Shown here piece by piece: positions 32,672 to 40,125 of a DNA stretch of 64,000 bases (its first letter is position 1; each line of letters starts with the position of its first letter). The notes under the pieces are model-generated. The model was not told the DNA's origin, made no database searches, and worked only from the letters and a program-made list of their open reading frames with translations. The stretch comes from Paractinoplanes maris (GTDB lineage: Bacteria; Actinomycetota; Actinomycetes; Mycobacteriales; Micromonosporaceae), in NCBI RefSeq assembly GCF_023544465.1, contig NZ_JALPVL010000017.1:186001-250000 (forward strand). Direction: 5' to 3'. A program made the position numbers and the translations under genes.

Positions 32672-33988
32672 ATGAAGACGGATCCGCCGCGACTGAGCAC
32701 CCGGGAGGTCGCCCACCTGCTCGGGGTCAAGCCGGCGACGGTCTATGCCTACGTGAGCCGCGGCCTGCTCGGCAGCCACCGCAACGCCGACGGGAAAGGC
32801 AGCCTTTTCGATCGGGCCGAAGTCGACGCGTTCTTGGCCGCCCGCAATCACACCACGACTCCGGGCATCCGGACCGGCATCACGCTCATCCAGGATGGCA
32901 CCCTGCACTACCGCGGCCAGGACGCCGTCCAGCTCGCGCGGGTGGCCAGCTTCGAAGAGGTCGTGCTGTCCGAGGCGGTCATCGCTCCGCTTCCCCACAC
33001 CGCCCGCCACACCGACCGCCTGCGCGTGATCGTCGCCGCGGCCGCAGCCGGCGACCCCCTGCGCTTCGACACGTCCCCGGCCGCGGTCATCGCCACCGGC
33101 CGCACCCTGCTGGGCACCATGGTCGCCGCACTACCACCCGCCCGGCGCGCCGGCCCCGCCCGAGCGAACAACACAACCGCCGGCGAACCCCTCACCACCC
33201 CCACCGCAAGCAACGCTGCCGCCGGCAAAGCGCTCACCACCCCCGCCGCGAACAACACTGCCGCCGGCAAACCCCTCACCGCCGCCACCGCGAACCACGC
33301 GACCGACGGCGACCCCCTCCCAGCACCCGATCACTACCCGGCCCCACCCCCACGCCTAGCTGAGCGGCTCTGGCCACGACTCACCACGCGACCCCCCACC
33401 CCCCAGGACATCAACCTGCTGGACGCCGCCCTGATCCTGCTCGCCGATCACGACATCGCCGCCTCCACGCTGGCCGCCAGGGTCGCCGCATCCACCCGCG
33501 CCCACCCCTACGCCGTGGTCGGCGCCGGCCTGGCCGCCCTGGACGGCCCGCTGCACGGCGCGGCCAGCGGCCTCGCCCACGACCTGCTGGCCGACGCCCT
33601 GACCCGGCCCGACCCGGTCGGCGCCATCGCCGGCACCGTGCGCCCCGGCGAGCCGGTCCCCGGCTTCGGGCACCGTCTCTACCCCGACGGCGATCCACGG
33701 GCGTCGGCGTTGCTCGACATGCTCGGCGACACCCGCGCCCGGGCCGCGGCCGACCGTGTCGCGCACGTCATGCGTACGCGATCGGGCCTCGAGCCCAATG
33801 TGGACCTGGCCCTCGCCGCGCTCGCGCTGGAGCACGACATGCCGGCCGACGCCAGCGAGACCATCTTCGCCATCGCCCGGACGGCCGGGTGGCTCGCGCA
33901 CGCCCTCGAGGAATACGCCGACCGGCCGTCCCGATTCCGGCCCTCGGGCGAGTATTCGGGCCGCACGCCCGCCGGCGACGGACGGTAG
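32672..33988 (+). CDS. citrate synthase with N-terminal helix-turn-helix domain
   Basis: A 438-residue fusion. Residues 8-58 are an excisionase/MerR-type helix-turn-helix (LSTREVAHLLGVKPATVYAYVSRGLL, then SLFDRAEVDAFLAAR). From residue 65 a citrate-synthase fold follows: GITLIQDGTLHYRGQDAVQLA, LDGPLHGAASGLAHDLL, PGFGHRLYPDGDPRA and EPNVDLALAALALEHDMP, so both active-site His residues and the catalytic Asp (NVD) are kept. Residues 166-216 are four 14-residue Ala/Thr/Asn-rich repeats (N-x-x-A-G-K-P-L-T) inserted between the small and large domains, not part of the usual fold. It may sense a citrate-cycle metabolite and regulate the divergent citA-like gene. The ATG at 32672 lies just after the palindromic region. 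Confidence 0.9.
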   Translation: MKTDPPRLSTREVAHLLGVKPATVYAYVSRGLLGSHRNADGKGSLFDRAEVDAFLAARNHTTTPGIRTGITLIQDGTLHYRGQDAVQLARVASFEEVVLSEAVIAPLPHTARHTDRLRVIVAAAAAGDPLRFDTSPAAVIATGRTLLGTMVAALPPARRAGPARANNTTAGEPLTTPTASNAAAGKALTTPAANNTAAGKPLTAATANHATDGDPLPAPDHYPAPPPRLAERLWPRLTTRPPTPQDINLLDAALILLADHDIAASTLAARVAASTRAHPYAVVGAGLAALDGPLHGAASGLAHDLLADALTRPDPVGAIAGTVRPGEPVPGFGHRLYPDGDPRASALLDMLGDTRARAAADRVAHVMRTRSGLEPNVDLALAALALEHDMPADASETIFAIARTAGWLAHALEEYADRPSRFRPSGEYSGRTPAGDGR

Positions 33989-33997
33989 GGTCCGGGA

Positions 33998-34639
33998 ATG
34001 TCGTCCGATCCGAACAGCCTGTCCCTGCTCGAAGGGCTGCATTCCACGCCCGCTCGCCGTTATCTCTCGCCCGACCCGATCCCCGAGGACGTGATCCGGG
34101 CGATCCTCGACGCCGCCGTGCGCGGGCCCAGCGGTGGCAACACTCAGCGCTGGGCTTGGATCGTCGTGCGCGATCCGGAGGTCAAGCGGCAGATCGCCGA
34201 GTGGTATCGGGAGGGCTGGGAGACCAGCTACGGCTCCCGGCGCGAGCAGATCCTGAACTCCGACGACCCGGGCGGCATGAGCGCCGCCACCTTCCGGGCC
34301 GCCGACCACCTCGCGGGCCATCTCGAGGAGGCACCCGTCTGGATCTTCCCGGTGCTGATCGGGGCCGCGCGGTCCAGCAATCCGCGGCTGGGCTCCTCCA
34401 TCTACGGCGCTGTGCAGCAACTGATGCTGGCCGCTCGGGCCTACGGCATCGGCTCGACCTTGACGACGCTCCACGCGGGGCACGAGGACGACGTACGCAA
34501 GCTGTTGAACCTGCCGGCCGATGCGCTCACGATGGCCCTGATCCCGCTCGGCTACCCGGCTCGCGGGCGGTGGGCGCAGCCGAAGCGGCGGCCGCTCGAC
34601 GAGGTCGTCTTCCAGGAGCGGTACGAGGATCGGGGCTGA
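33998..34639 (+). CDS. nitroreductase-family FMN protein
   Basis: A 213-residue nitroreductase-fold protein that binds FMN at a dimer interface and reduces substrates with NAD(P)H. Hallmarks are the N-terminal LHSTPARRYLSPDPIPEDVIRAILDAAVRGPSGGNTQRWAWIVV, with the FMN phosphate contact R-R and the S-G-G-N-x-Q motif, SSIYGAVQQLMLAARAYGIGSTLTTLH, and the C-terminal IPLGYPARGRWAQPKRRPLDEVVF. The length and order are normal. The start lies 9 bp after the HTH-citrate synthase stop and it overlaps no other gene; with the VOC gene 3 bp later it may be cotranscribed. Confidence 0.93.
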   Translation: MSSDPNSLSLLEGLHSTPARRYLSPDPIPEDVIRAILDAAVRGPSGGNTQRWAWIVVRDPEVKRQIAEWYREGWETSYGSRREQILNSDDPGGMSAATFRAADHLAGHLEEAPVWIFPVLIGAARSSNPRLGSSIYGAVQQLMLAARAYGIGSTLTTLHAGHEDDVRKLLNLPADALTMALIPLGYPARGRWAQPKRRPLDEVVFQERYEDRG

Positions 34640-34642
34640 GCG

Positions 34643-34984
34643 GTGAATCCGTACGTCAAGAGTTTGACCTTCGACTGCCAGGACGCCTTGGTCGTGGCGC
34701 GTTTCTGGGCGGCCGCGCTCGGTGGTGAACTCGACGAGGACGGCACGCCGGCCAAGGCGTTCGTCGAGGCACCGGGCTGGGGCGGGCCGAACCTGTGGTT
34801 CCAGCGGGTTCCCGAGCCCAAGCAGGGCAAGCTGCGGCTGCACTTCGACCTGCGGGCGCCCGGCGGCGACATCCCGGCCGAGGTGGCGCGGCTGACCGCC
34901 CTCGGCGCGACGTTCGCCTGGGAAGCCGACGGCATCACCGTGCTGCGCGACCCGGAGGGCAACGAGTTCTGCGTCGAGGAGTAG
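34643..34984 (+). CDS. VOC (glyoxalase/bleomycin-resistance-like) protein
   Basis: A 113-residue single-domain vicinal-oxygen-chelate protein. It shows the usual pattern: VKSLTFDCQDALVVARFWAAALGGEL, a middle strand NLWFQRVPEPKQGKLRLHFDLRAP with the His that could be a metal ligand, and the terminal TVLRDPEGNEFCVEE with the ligand Glu. This actinobacterial subgroup is often annotated as a glyoxalase-like domain protein without a known substrate. It starts at GTG 34643, three bases after the nitroreductase stop, so the two are probably translated from one message. Confidence 0.9.
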   Translation: MNPYVKSLTFDCQDALVVARFWAAALGGELDEDGTPAKAFVEAPGWGGPNLWFQRVPEPKQGKLRLHFDLRAPGGDIPAEVARLTALGATFAWEADGITVLRDPEGNEFCVEE

Positions 34985-35068
34985 CCCGGCGGCGACTCGT
35001 AAAGTGCGGCGGGGGCCGGCCGATAGCGGGGTATCGCACGACGACGCCCCGAGGAAGGAACCCGCCCC

Positions 35069-35695
35069 ATGTCTCAGCGGACTCTGCCGGTCCGCGACGA
35101 TCGGTGGCAGCCGACGGACCGGATCTACGAAAGCCTGATCGCCCGCGCGGTCGAGGGTTCCGAGGATTCCGAGGCCCGTGACGGCACCGCCGAGATGATG
35201 GCCGGCGCTTTCCTGCTCGTCGTGCTCTTCGTCATCGTGCTGAAGGGCGCCGGGTCGGTCGCCGTCGCGCTGGCCGTGACCGGGTTGCTCGGCGGGCTCG
35301 GGTTCCTCTATCTGGTCAGCGCGGCCCGACCGGCTCAGGGCGACCGCAGCCGGGCCCTCGAGGAGCTCGGCGGCCCCGGATTGCTCCCGGCCGGCTACCT
35401 GGTGCACCCCAAGGCGTGGCAGGCGGGACTGTCCGGCCACGTCGCCGGGGTCCCCGAGTCGCAACTGCTGGCCGCCGCCGAGCTGTGCAACATCTTCCCG
35501 GGTACGGTCGACGACCTCCTGCGGTTCGTCGGGAACGTCGCGATCCACGTGCCGGCCGGCCGCAACACGAGCGCCGACGACGTGCGCCGGCGGGCCCGGG
35601 AGCTGGTGCGGGTGGGCAAGCCGATCGTCGTCGACTACGCCAAGAGCGCCCCGAAGTTGCCCAGCCCACCGCCGGAGGGCAAGAAGAGCAAGTGA
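35069..35695 (+). CDS. membrane protein of unknown function
   Basis: A 208-residue protein of unrecognised family. Residues 42-60 (AEMMAGAFLLVVLFVIVLK) and 63-85 (GSVAVALAVTGLLGGLGFLYLV) are two hydrophobic helices forming a hairpin; the preceding 40 residues and the C-terminal 120 residues are soluble. The C-terminal part has LLPAGYLVHPKAWQAGLSGHVAGVPESQLLAAAELCNIFPGTVDDLLRFVGNV and ends in a lysine-rich tail (PEGKKSK). No catalytic motif is visible. The ATG at 35069 lies about 15 bases after GAGGAAGG. A strong terminator hairpin follows the stop, so it is a single-gene unit or the end of one. Confidence 0.75.
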   Translation: MSQRTLPVRDDRWQPTDRIYESLIARAVEGSEDSEARDGTAEMMAGAFLLVVLFVIVLKGAGSVAVALAVTGLLGGLGFLYLVSAARPAQGDRSRALEELGGPGLLPAGYLVHPKAWQAGLSGHVAGVPESQLLAAAELCNIFPGTVDDLLRFVGNVAIHVPAGRNTSADDVRRRARELVRVGKPIVVDYAKSAPKLPSPPPEGKKSK

Positions 35696-35703
35696 CACAG
35701 CGA

Positions 35704-35733
35704 GACGCCCCGGGCCAGCGGCACCGGGGCGTC
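35704..35733. terminator. bidirectional hairpin terminator
   Basis: A perfect ten-base stem GACGCCCCGG / CCGGGGCGTC with a ten-base loop starts eight bases after the stop of the membrane-protein gene and ends 14 bases before the stop of the convergent ABC exporter gene. TTC follows on the plus strand. Its position between convergent genes suggests it serves both. Confidence 0.85.
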
Positions 35734-35747
35734 TTCGGTGTGAGCGG

Positions 35748-37607
35748 TCATGCGGCCAGGGCGGCGTAGCGGCCGCCGACATCGACCAGGTCGTCGTGCG
35801 TGCCGGCCTCCAGGATGCGGCCGTGGTCGACGACCGCGATCTGGTCGGCGTGGCGGACGGTCGACAAGCGGTGAGCGATCGTGACCGTCGTGCGGCCGAC
35901 CGACAGCTCGTCGAACGCTTTCTGCACGGCTCGCTCGGTTTCGTTGTCCAGAGCGCTCGTCGCCTCGTCGAGCACCAGGATGCGCGGGTCGCGCAGAAGG
36001 GTGCGGGCGATGGCGATCCGCTGCTTCTCGCCGCCGGAGAACCGGTGCCCGCGCGAGCCGACCATCGTGTCGTAGCCGTCGGGCAGCGACGCGATGAGGT
36101 CGTGGATCTGCGCGGCGCGGGCCGCGGCCTCGATCTCGGTGTCGGTGGCGTCCGGCTTGGCGTACCGCAGGTTCTCCCGCACTGTCGTGTGCAGCAGGTA
36201 GGTCTCCTGCGACACCACGCCGACGATCGACGCCAGCGTCTCCAGCGACATGTCGCGCAAGTCGACGCCGTCGATCGTGATGCGCCCGGCACTCGGGTCG
36301 TAGAGGCGCGCGATCAGGGCGGCCAGGGTGCTCTTGCCGGAGCCGGTCTCGCCCACCAGGGCGAGCGACGACCCCGCGGGCACGTCGAGGGTCACTCCGG
36401 CGACGGCGGCGGCCGGGCTTCCCGCGTACGTGAAAGTGACGTCCTCGAAGCGCAGGTGCCCCCGCGGCGCGGCCACCGGCACGGGCCGGGCCGGCTCCTC
36501 GATGTCGACCGGCAGGTCGAGGTATTCGAAGATGCGCGCGAACAGCGCCAGCGAGCTGGTGACCGTGACGCCGACGTTCAGCAGCCCCATGAGCGGGCGG
36601 AACAGGCCGGTCTGCAGGGCCGTGAAGGCGACGAGCGTTCCGATGCTCATGCCGCCGGAGGTGACCGGCAGGCCCGCCGCCAGGTAGATGACCGCCGGGA
36701 TGGCGGCGAAGACGATGCTCATCGAGGCCATCCGCCAGCGGCCGGCCAGCTCGGAGCGCAGCTCGAGGTCGATGAGCCGGCTCGACGAGTCGGTGAACCG
36801 GCCGACCTGGGCCGGGCCGGTGCCCATGGTCTTGCTCAGCTGGACGCCACCGATGGACAGGCCCTCCTCGATGATCACGTTGAGGTCGGCGAGCTCGCGC
36901 TGGCGCTGGGCGGTGATGGCTCGGCGCATGCTCGCGACCCGGCGGGTGAGCCAGATCGAGGGCGGCAGCACGAGCAGCGACACGAGCGAGAGCTGCCAGG
37001 AGAGGGCGGCCATGGCGACCGCGGTGGCGATGACCGTGGTCAGGTTCGAGGCGATCGACGTGGCGGTGGACGTGACGACCGATTCCATGCCGCCGATGTC
37101 GTTGGTGATGCGCGACTGCACCTCGCCGGTGCGCGTCCGGGTGAAGAAAGCGATCGATTGGCGCTGCAGGTGACGGAAGACGTCCGTCCGCAGCCGGTGC
37201 ATGACGCGCTGGCCGATCTTGGTGGAGATCCAGGTCTGGACGACGCCGAGCGCGGCGGTGACGGCGGCCACGGCGACCATGCCGATGACGAGCCAGACGA
37301 GCAGTCGCACGTCCTGGTCGGGCAGCGCGGAGTCGATGACCTCGCGCAGCAGGAACGGGCTGGCCATGCCGACGATCGACGCGGCCACGATGGTGAGGAT
37401 CACGACGGCCAGGGGGCCGCGGTGGTCGGTGAACAGGGAGCCGATGCGGCGCAGCGAGACGCTTTTAGCCTGCGCGATCTCGGCCGGGGTGAGCTTCTTC
37501 TTGCCGCCGCGGGTGCGGCCTTCAGTCGGGCTTTCCAAGAGCGGACCTTCTTCCGTACGGGATGTTCGCCCGATGCGCGTTCGTGAGCGCAACGAGCGAA
37601 CCGACAT
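35748..37607 (-). CDS. ABC exporter, fused membrane and ATPase domains (multidrug/lipid type)
   Basis: A 619-residue half-transporter acting as a dimer, of the MsbA/LmrA type. Residues about 60-350 form the six-span membrane domain (type 1 exporter, with GEVQSRITNDIGGMESVV). The ATPase domain has the Walker A GETGSGKST, the Q-loop SQETYLLHTTVRENL, the signature SGGEKQR, Walker B ILVLDEATSALD and the H-loop AHRLST, all intact. It exports lipids or drugs; the substrate cannot be told. It is divergent from a MarR regulator gene with a palindromic site between the starts, a usual arrangement for a drug- or stress-induced exporter. The start at 37607 is supported by a basic N-terminal leader before the first span. 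Confidence 0.95.
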   Translation of the reverse strand: MSVRSLRSRTRIGRTSRTEEGPLLESPTEGRTRGGKKKLTPAEIAQAKSVSLRRIGSLFTDHRGPLAVVILTIVAASIVGMASPFLLREVIDSALPDQDVRLLVWLVIGMVAVAAVTAALGVVQTWISTKIGQRVMHRLRTDVFRHLQRQSIAFFTRTRTGEVQSRITNDIGGMESVVTSTATSIASNLTTVIATAVAMAALSWQLSLVSLLVLPPSIWLTRRVASMRRAITAQRQRELADLNVIIEEGLSIGGVQLSKTMGTGPAQVGRFTDSSSRLIDLELRSELAGRWRMASMSIVFAAIPAVIYLAAGLPVTSGGMSIGTLVAFTALQTGLFRPLMGLLNVGVTVTSSLALFARIFEYLDLPVDIEEPARPVPVAAPRGHLRFEDVTFTYAGSPAAAVAGVTLDVPAGSSLALVGETGSGKSTLAALIARLYDPSAGRITIDGVDLRDMSLETLASIVGVVSQETYLLHTTVRENLRYAKPDATDTEIEAAARAAQIHDLIASLPDGYDTMVGSRGHRFSGGEKQRIAIARTLLRDPRILVLDEATSALDNETERAVQKAFDELSVGRTTVTIAHRLSTVRHADQIAVVDHGRILEAGTHDDLVDVGGRYAALAA

Positions 37608-37613
37608 GCTGAG

Positions 37614-37634
37614 GTTACCTCATCATGAGGGAAC
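37614..37634. promoter_or_regulatory. MarR-type operator between exporter and regulator
   Basis: A 21-bp imperfect palindrome: GTTACCTCAT, centre C, ATGAGGGAAC, with one mismatch pair; the inner thirteen bases CCTCATCATGAGG are perfect. It lies directly in front of the ABC exporter start and 28 bp from the MarR start. It fits the half-site spacing of MarR dimers; binding is inferred. Confidence 0.75.
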
Positions 37635-37661
37635 AACAGAAGTCCCTGGTACGGTATTCCG

Positions 37662-38078
37662 GTGGACGACGAGGGTCTGCTCGAGGCGTTCTTCGCGGTG
37701 TCCCGGCAGCTGCGGCACCGCACGCGGGAGGCGCTGGAGCCCTGGGCGCTGACGCCGTCACTGGGCCGCGCGATCAGCGTGCTGTCCCATCACGGCGACC
37801 TGCGGCCGAGTGCCCTGGCCGAGCATCTGCGGATCGCCCCGCGCTCGGCCACCGAGGTCGTCGACGACCTGCAGGACGCGGGTCTGGCCGAGCGCCATCC
37901 GGATCCGGCCGATCGCCGGGCCGTCCTGGTCACGCTGACCGACGAGGGCGTGCGGATCAGCCGCGACATCCGGGCCGCCCGGCAGGCCGCGGGTGAGCAG
38001 TTCTTCGCCAAGCTCTCGGCCGGCGACCGCGCCGAGCTCGGCCGCCTCCTGCGCCGGCTCCGCGAGGACGCCGACTGA
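37662..38078 (+). CDS. MarR-family transcriptional regulator
   Basis: A 138-residue winged-helix regulator of the MarR type. It has the helical dimer arm (LLEAFFAVSRQLRHRTREAL), the DNA-binding helix-turn-helix LRPSALAEHLRIAPRSATEVVDDLQDAGL, and the wing with the DRR signature: ERHPDPADRRAVLVTLTDEG. The start is GTG at 37662. It is divergent from the ABC exporter gene and is likely to repress it and itself through the palindrome at 37614-37634. A 26-bp tandem repeat follows the stop. Confidence 0.94.
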   Translation: MDDEGLLEAFFAVSRQLRHRTREALEPWALTPSLGRAISVLSHHGDLRPSALAEHLRIAPRSATEVVDDLQDAGLAERHPDPADRRAVLVTLTDEGVRISRDIRAARQAAGEQFFAKLSAGDRAELGRLLRRLREDAD

Positions 38079-38251
38079 CCACCCGCCGCCGGGCGGGCTT
38101 TCCAGCATGTACCGCCGGGCGGGCTTTCCAGCATGTACCGCCGGGCGGGCTTTCCAGCATGTACCGCCGGGCGGGCTTTCCAGCATGTACCGCCGGGCGG
38201 GCTTTCCAGCATGTGCCGCCGGGCGGGCGGCGGTTCGGCGAGCGGCCCGGG
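38079..38251. repeat. 26-bp tandem repeat after MarR gene
   Basis: Five full copies of a 26-bp unit (CCGCCGGGCGGG, CTTTCCAGCATGTA) lie head to tail at 38086-38215, followed by a partial sixth copy at 38216-38227. The copies are essentially identical apart from the last base of copy five. Each contains a small inverted repeat, CCGCC/GGCGG. There are no unique spacers, so it is not a CRISPR array. All frames are open on both strands but no ribosome binding site is present. It sits between the convergent MarR and TPR genes. Confidence 0.92.
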
Positions 38252-39106
38252 CTACACGCGGCGGGCGTAGGCGGTCAGGCAGGCGGCCGAGCCGGTGGCG
38301 CAGAAGACGGCCACCAGCAGCGGCATCGGGACCTCGACGCCGACGATGCGGATGAGGACGGCCAGCATCAGCAGTGCGGCCAGGCAGACGCCGAGGGCGA
38401 CGGCGGCGAGGTGCCCGAACGCCGAGCGGGCCGGGTTCGGCCGGCGCACGCCGCCGGCCGGGACGCGCAGGGACTCGGCGAACGCGTCGGCCACACGCAC
38501 GAGCGAGTCGGCGTCCTGGATGTGGTGCTCGGCCGAGGACAGCCGGCGCAGCTCGGTCAGCGCGCGCGGGTGCCGGGGGTCCAGTCGCAGCGCGCGGGCA
38601 TACACCTCGCGGGCGCTCAGCGGGCGACCGGCGGCGAACAACGCCATCCCGTACGCCACCTGCACGTCGGCGTCGTAGTGGGCGATCTCGGCCGCGGCGG
38701 CCAGCACCGACTCGGCCTCGGCGGTGCGACCGGCCGCCAGCAGCGCCCGTCCGTGCCGCTCGGCCGGGCGGGGGTTGCCGGGGTCCTCGTCGCTCGCGGC
38801 GGCCGCGGCGGTGATCGCCAGGTCGTGCCGGCCCAGCGCGGTGTAGGCGGCGCTGACCCAGTACAGCTCCTCGACACCGCGCGGGTTGAGCGTCAGCGCG
38901 GTCCGGGCGGCGTAGAGGGCGTCGGCGTAGGTACCGAGCGCCATGCGGGCACGAGCGAGCAGCAGCCAGGCCACGGCGTTCCCGGGCTCGGCGCCGACGA
39001 CGGGGGTCAGCAGGGTCGCCGCTTGCCCGGCACGCCCGCTGGTCAGCAGGTCACCGGCACGGTCGAGAAGGTTTTCGGTACGCACGACCCTGTGATCGGA
39101 ATCCAC
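38252..39106 (-). CDS. TPR-repeat protein with C-terminal membrane spans
   Basis: A 284-residue protein. Residues 10-180 are about five tetratricopeptide repeats (for example AVAWLLLARARMALGTYADALYAARTALTLNP, and ELYWVSAAYTALGRHDLAITAAAAASDEDP). These are protein-interaction helices. Residues about 230-280 contain two hydrophobic spans (LAAVALGVCLAALLMLAVLI, MPLLVAVFCATGSAACLTAY), so the TPR part should be cytoplasmic and tethered to the membrane. No enzymatic domain is seen. It is a single gene, convergent with the MarR gene across the 26-bp repeat. Its partner is unknown. Confidence 0.85.
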   Translation of the reverse strand: MDSDHRVVRTENLLDRAGDLLTSGRAGQAATLLTPVVGAEPGNAVAWLLLARARMALGTYADALYAARTALTLNPRGVEELYWVSAAYTALGRHDLAITAAAAASDEDPGNPRPAERHGRALLAAGRTAEAESVLAAAAEIAHYDADVQVAYGMALFAAGRPLSAREVYARALRLDPRHPRALTELRRLSSAEHHIQDADSLVRVADAFAESLRVPAGGVRRPNPARSAFGHLAAVALGVCLAALLMLAVLIRIVGVEVPMPLLVAVFCATGSAACLTAYARRV

Positions 39107-39320
39107 AGGCGCGGTTCGCGGTACGGGCCGGGTGCGTCTCGGTTGTGGAGAACGTGACGCAGCTCATCCACCGGGGCCTTCATGCCGGACGGTGGCGATG
39201 CCGATCGAGGACGGTTGCCAACGAGGAGCAGCGCCACCGCCCGGCGAGACCGGGTGGACGCGACGAAGCCCTCCCGGCACGGAGCCGATCCCCCGGCTCC
39301 GGAACGAAAGGAAACAAGCG

Positions 39321-39521
39321 ATGAGCCCCCTGACCATCACCGAGACCCGCTGGGCCGCCCACACCAGCCTCGTGCACCTGTACGCCGACGTGCAGCGTCT
39401 GCGCTCCGACTTCGTCGCCGGCGCCGACAAGGAGGTGCTCGCGGTCGACCGCGCCGCCGTCCACGACAGCCGCCGGATCCTCAACAGCCACCGCGCCGCC
39501 CTGGTCGACGTCACCGTCTGA
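39321..39521 (+). CDS. small hypothetical protein, 66 residues
   Basis: A 66-residue protein without a recognised domain. It begins SPLTITETRWAAHTSLVHLYADVQRLRSDFVAGADKEVLAVDRAAVHDSRRILNSHR, likely helical. The ATG at 39321 has AAAGGAAA ten bases upstream, a fair ribosome binding site, and the composition is normal, unlike the opposite-strand frame. The 214-bp gap before it (39107-39320) holds no gene. It is convergent with the MarR gene that ends at 39540. Function unknown. Confidence 0.6.
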   Translation: MSPLTITETRWAAHTSLVHLYADVQRLRSDFVAGADKEVLAVDRAAVHDSRRILNSHRAALVDVTV

Positions 39522-39539
39522 CCGGCGCACCCGCTCTCA

Positions 39540-40052
39540 TCAGCCCGGGCGGGCCTCGTCCACCGGGTCCACGGCTGTGGATCGGCTCGGTGTTCCGGTG
39601 CGCAGTTCCTGATGGCGTTCCGTGATCGCTTCGAGCATTCCGCTCATGAAACGCCGCACGGTCTGCAACTCGTCCTCGCTGAACTCGTCCATGACGGCGT
39701 GGCTGCGGACACCCAGGGGCCGGAAGAAGGCGACGGCGAGCTCCATGCCCGGCTCCGCGTAGCGCAGGTGCACAACCCGGCGGTCGGCGCTCTCCCGCGT
39801 CCGCATCAGGTGCCCGGCCCGCTCCAAGCGGTCGATGACCGCCGTGGTCGCGCCCGACGAGAGCCCCAGCGTCTCGCCCAGCCGTCCCGGTGTGAGCGGC
39901 GTCCCGCGCCGCTCCGCGTGCATCACCGCGATCAGCGCCTGCAGGTCGGTGAAGTGCAGCCCCTGCTGGCCGGCGAAGTCATGGGCCACCCGCTGGGCCT
40001 CGATGCTGTAAAGGCGCAGCAGGTCCACGACGTCCCGGCGAACATCATCCAC
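39540..40052 (-). CDS. MarR-family regulator of the adjacent MMPL gene
   Basis: A 170-residue MarR-type regulator. The dimer arm is VVDLLRLYSIEAQRVAHDFAG, the helix-turn-helix is TPGRLGETLGLSSGATTAVIDRLERAGHL, and the wing is RTRESADRRVVHLRYAEPG. The C-terminal helix (EDELQTVRRFMSGMLEAITERHQEL) completes the fold. The start is GTG at 40052, since the only ATG nearby is out of frame. It is divergent from an MMPL transporter gene; a perfect 17-bp palindrome between them is the likely operator, so it probably represses the transporter and itself. Confidence 0.92.
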   Translation of the reverse strand: MDDVRRDVVDLLRLYSIEAQRVAHDFAGQQGLHFTDLQALIAVMHAERRGTPLTPGRLGETLGLSSGATTAVIDRLERAGHLMRTRESADRRVVHLRYAEPGMELAVAFFRPLGVRSHAVMDEFSEDELQTVRRFMSGMLEAITERHQELRTGTPSRSTAVDPVDEARPG

Positions 40053-40089
40053 GGCGTCAGTGTTGCAGACTTCGCCACCACGAGTAAGA

Positions 40090-40106
40090 ATCTCGATAAT
40101 CGAGAT
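40090..40106. promoter_or_regulatory. perfect MarR-type palindrome upstream of MMPL gene
   Basis: ATCTCGAT, centre A, ATCGAGAT: a perfect 17-bp palindrome, 20 bp upstream of the MMPL start and 38 bp from the MarR start. It is the only strong symmetric element in the divergent promoter region. MarR binding is inferred from position and symmetry. Confidence 0.85.
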
Positions 40107-40125
40107 ACTCAACCGTGGAGGGTTC

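Noticed and set aside
33356..36292. Very long minus-strand frame across citrate synthase, nitroreductase and exporter genes
   Set aside because: It crosses several genes with strong motifs in other frames and has no domain of its own; only the exporter frame at 35748-37607 is real on this strand.
38086..38227. CRISPR array
   Set aside because: Units are directly adjacent with no unique spacers, and no cas genes are present.
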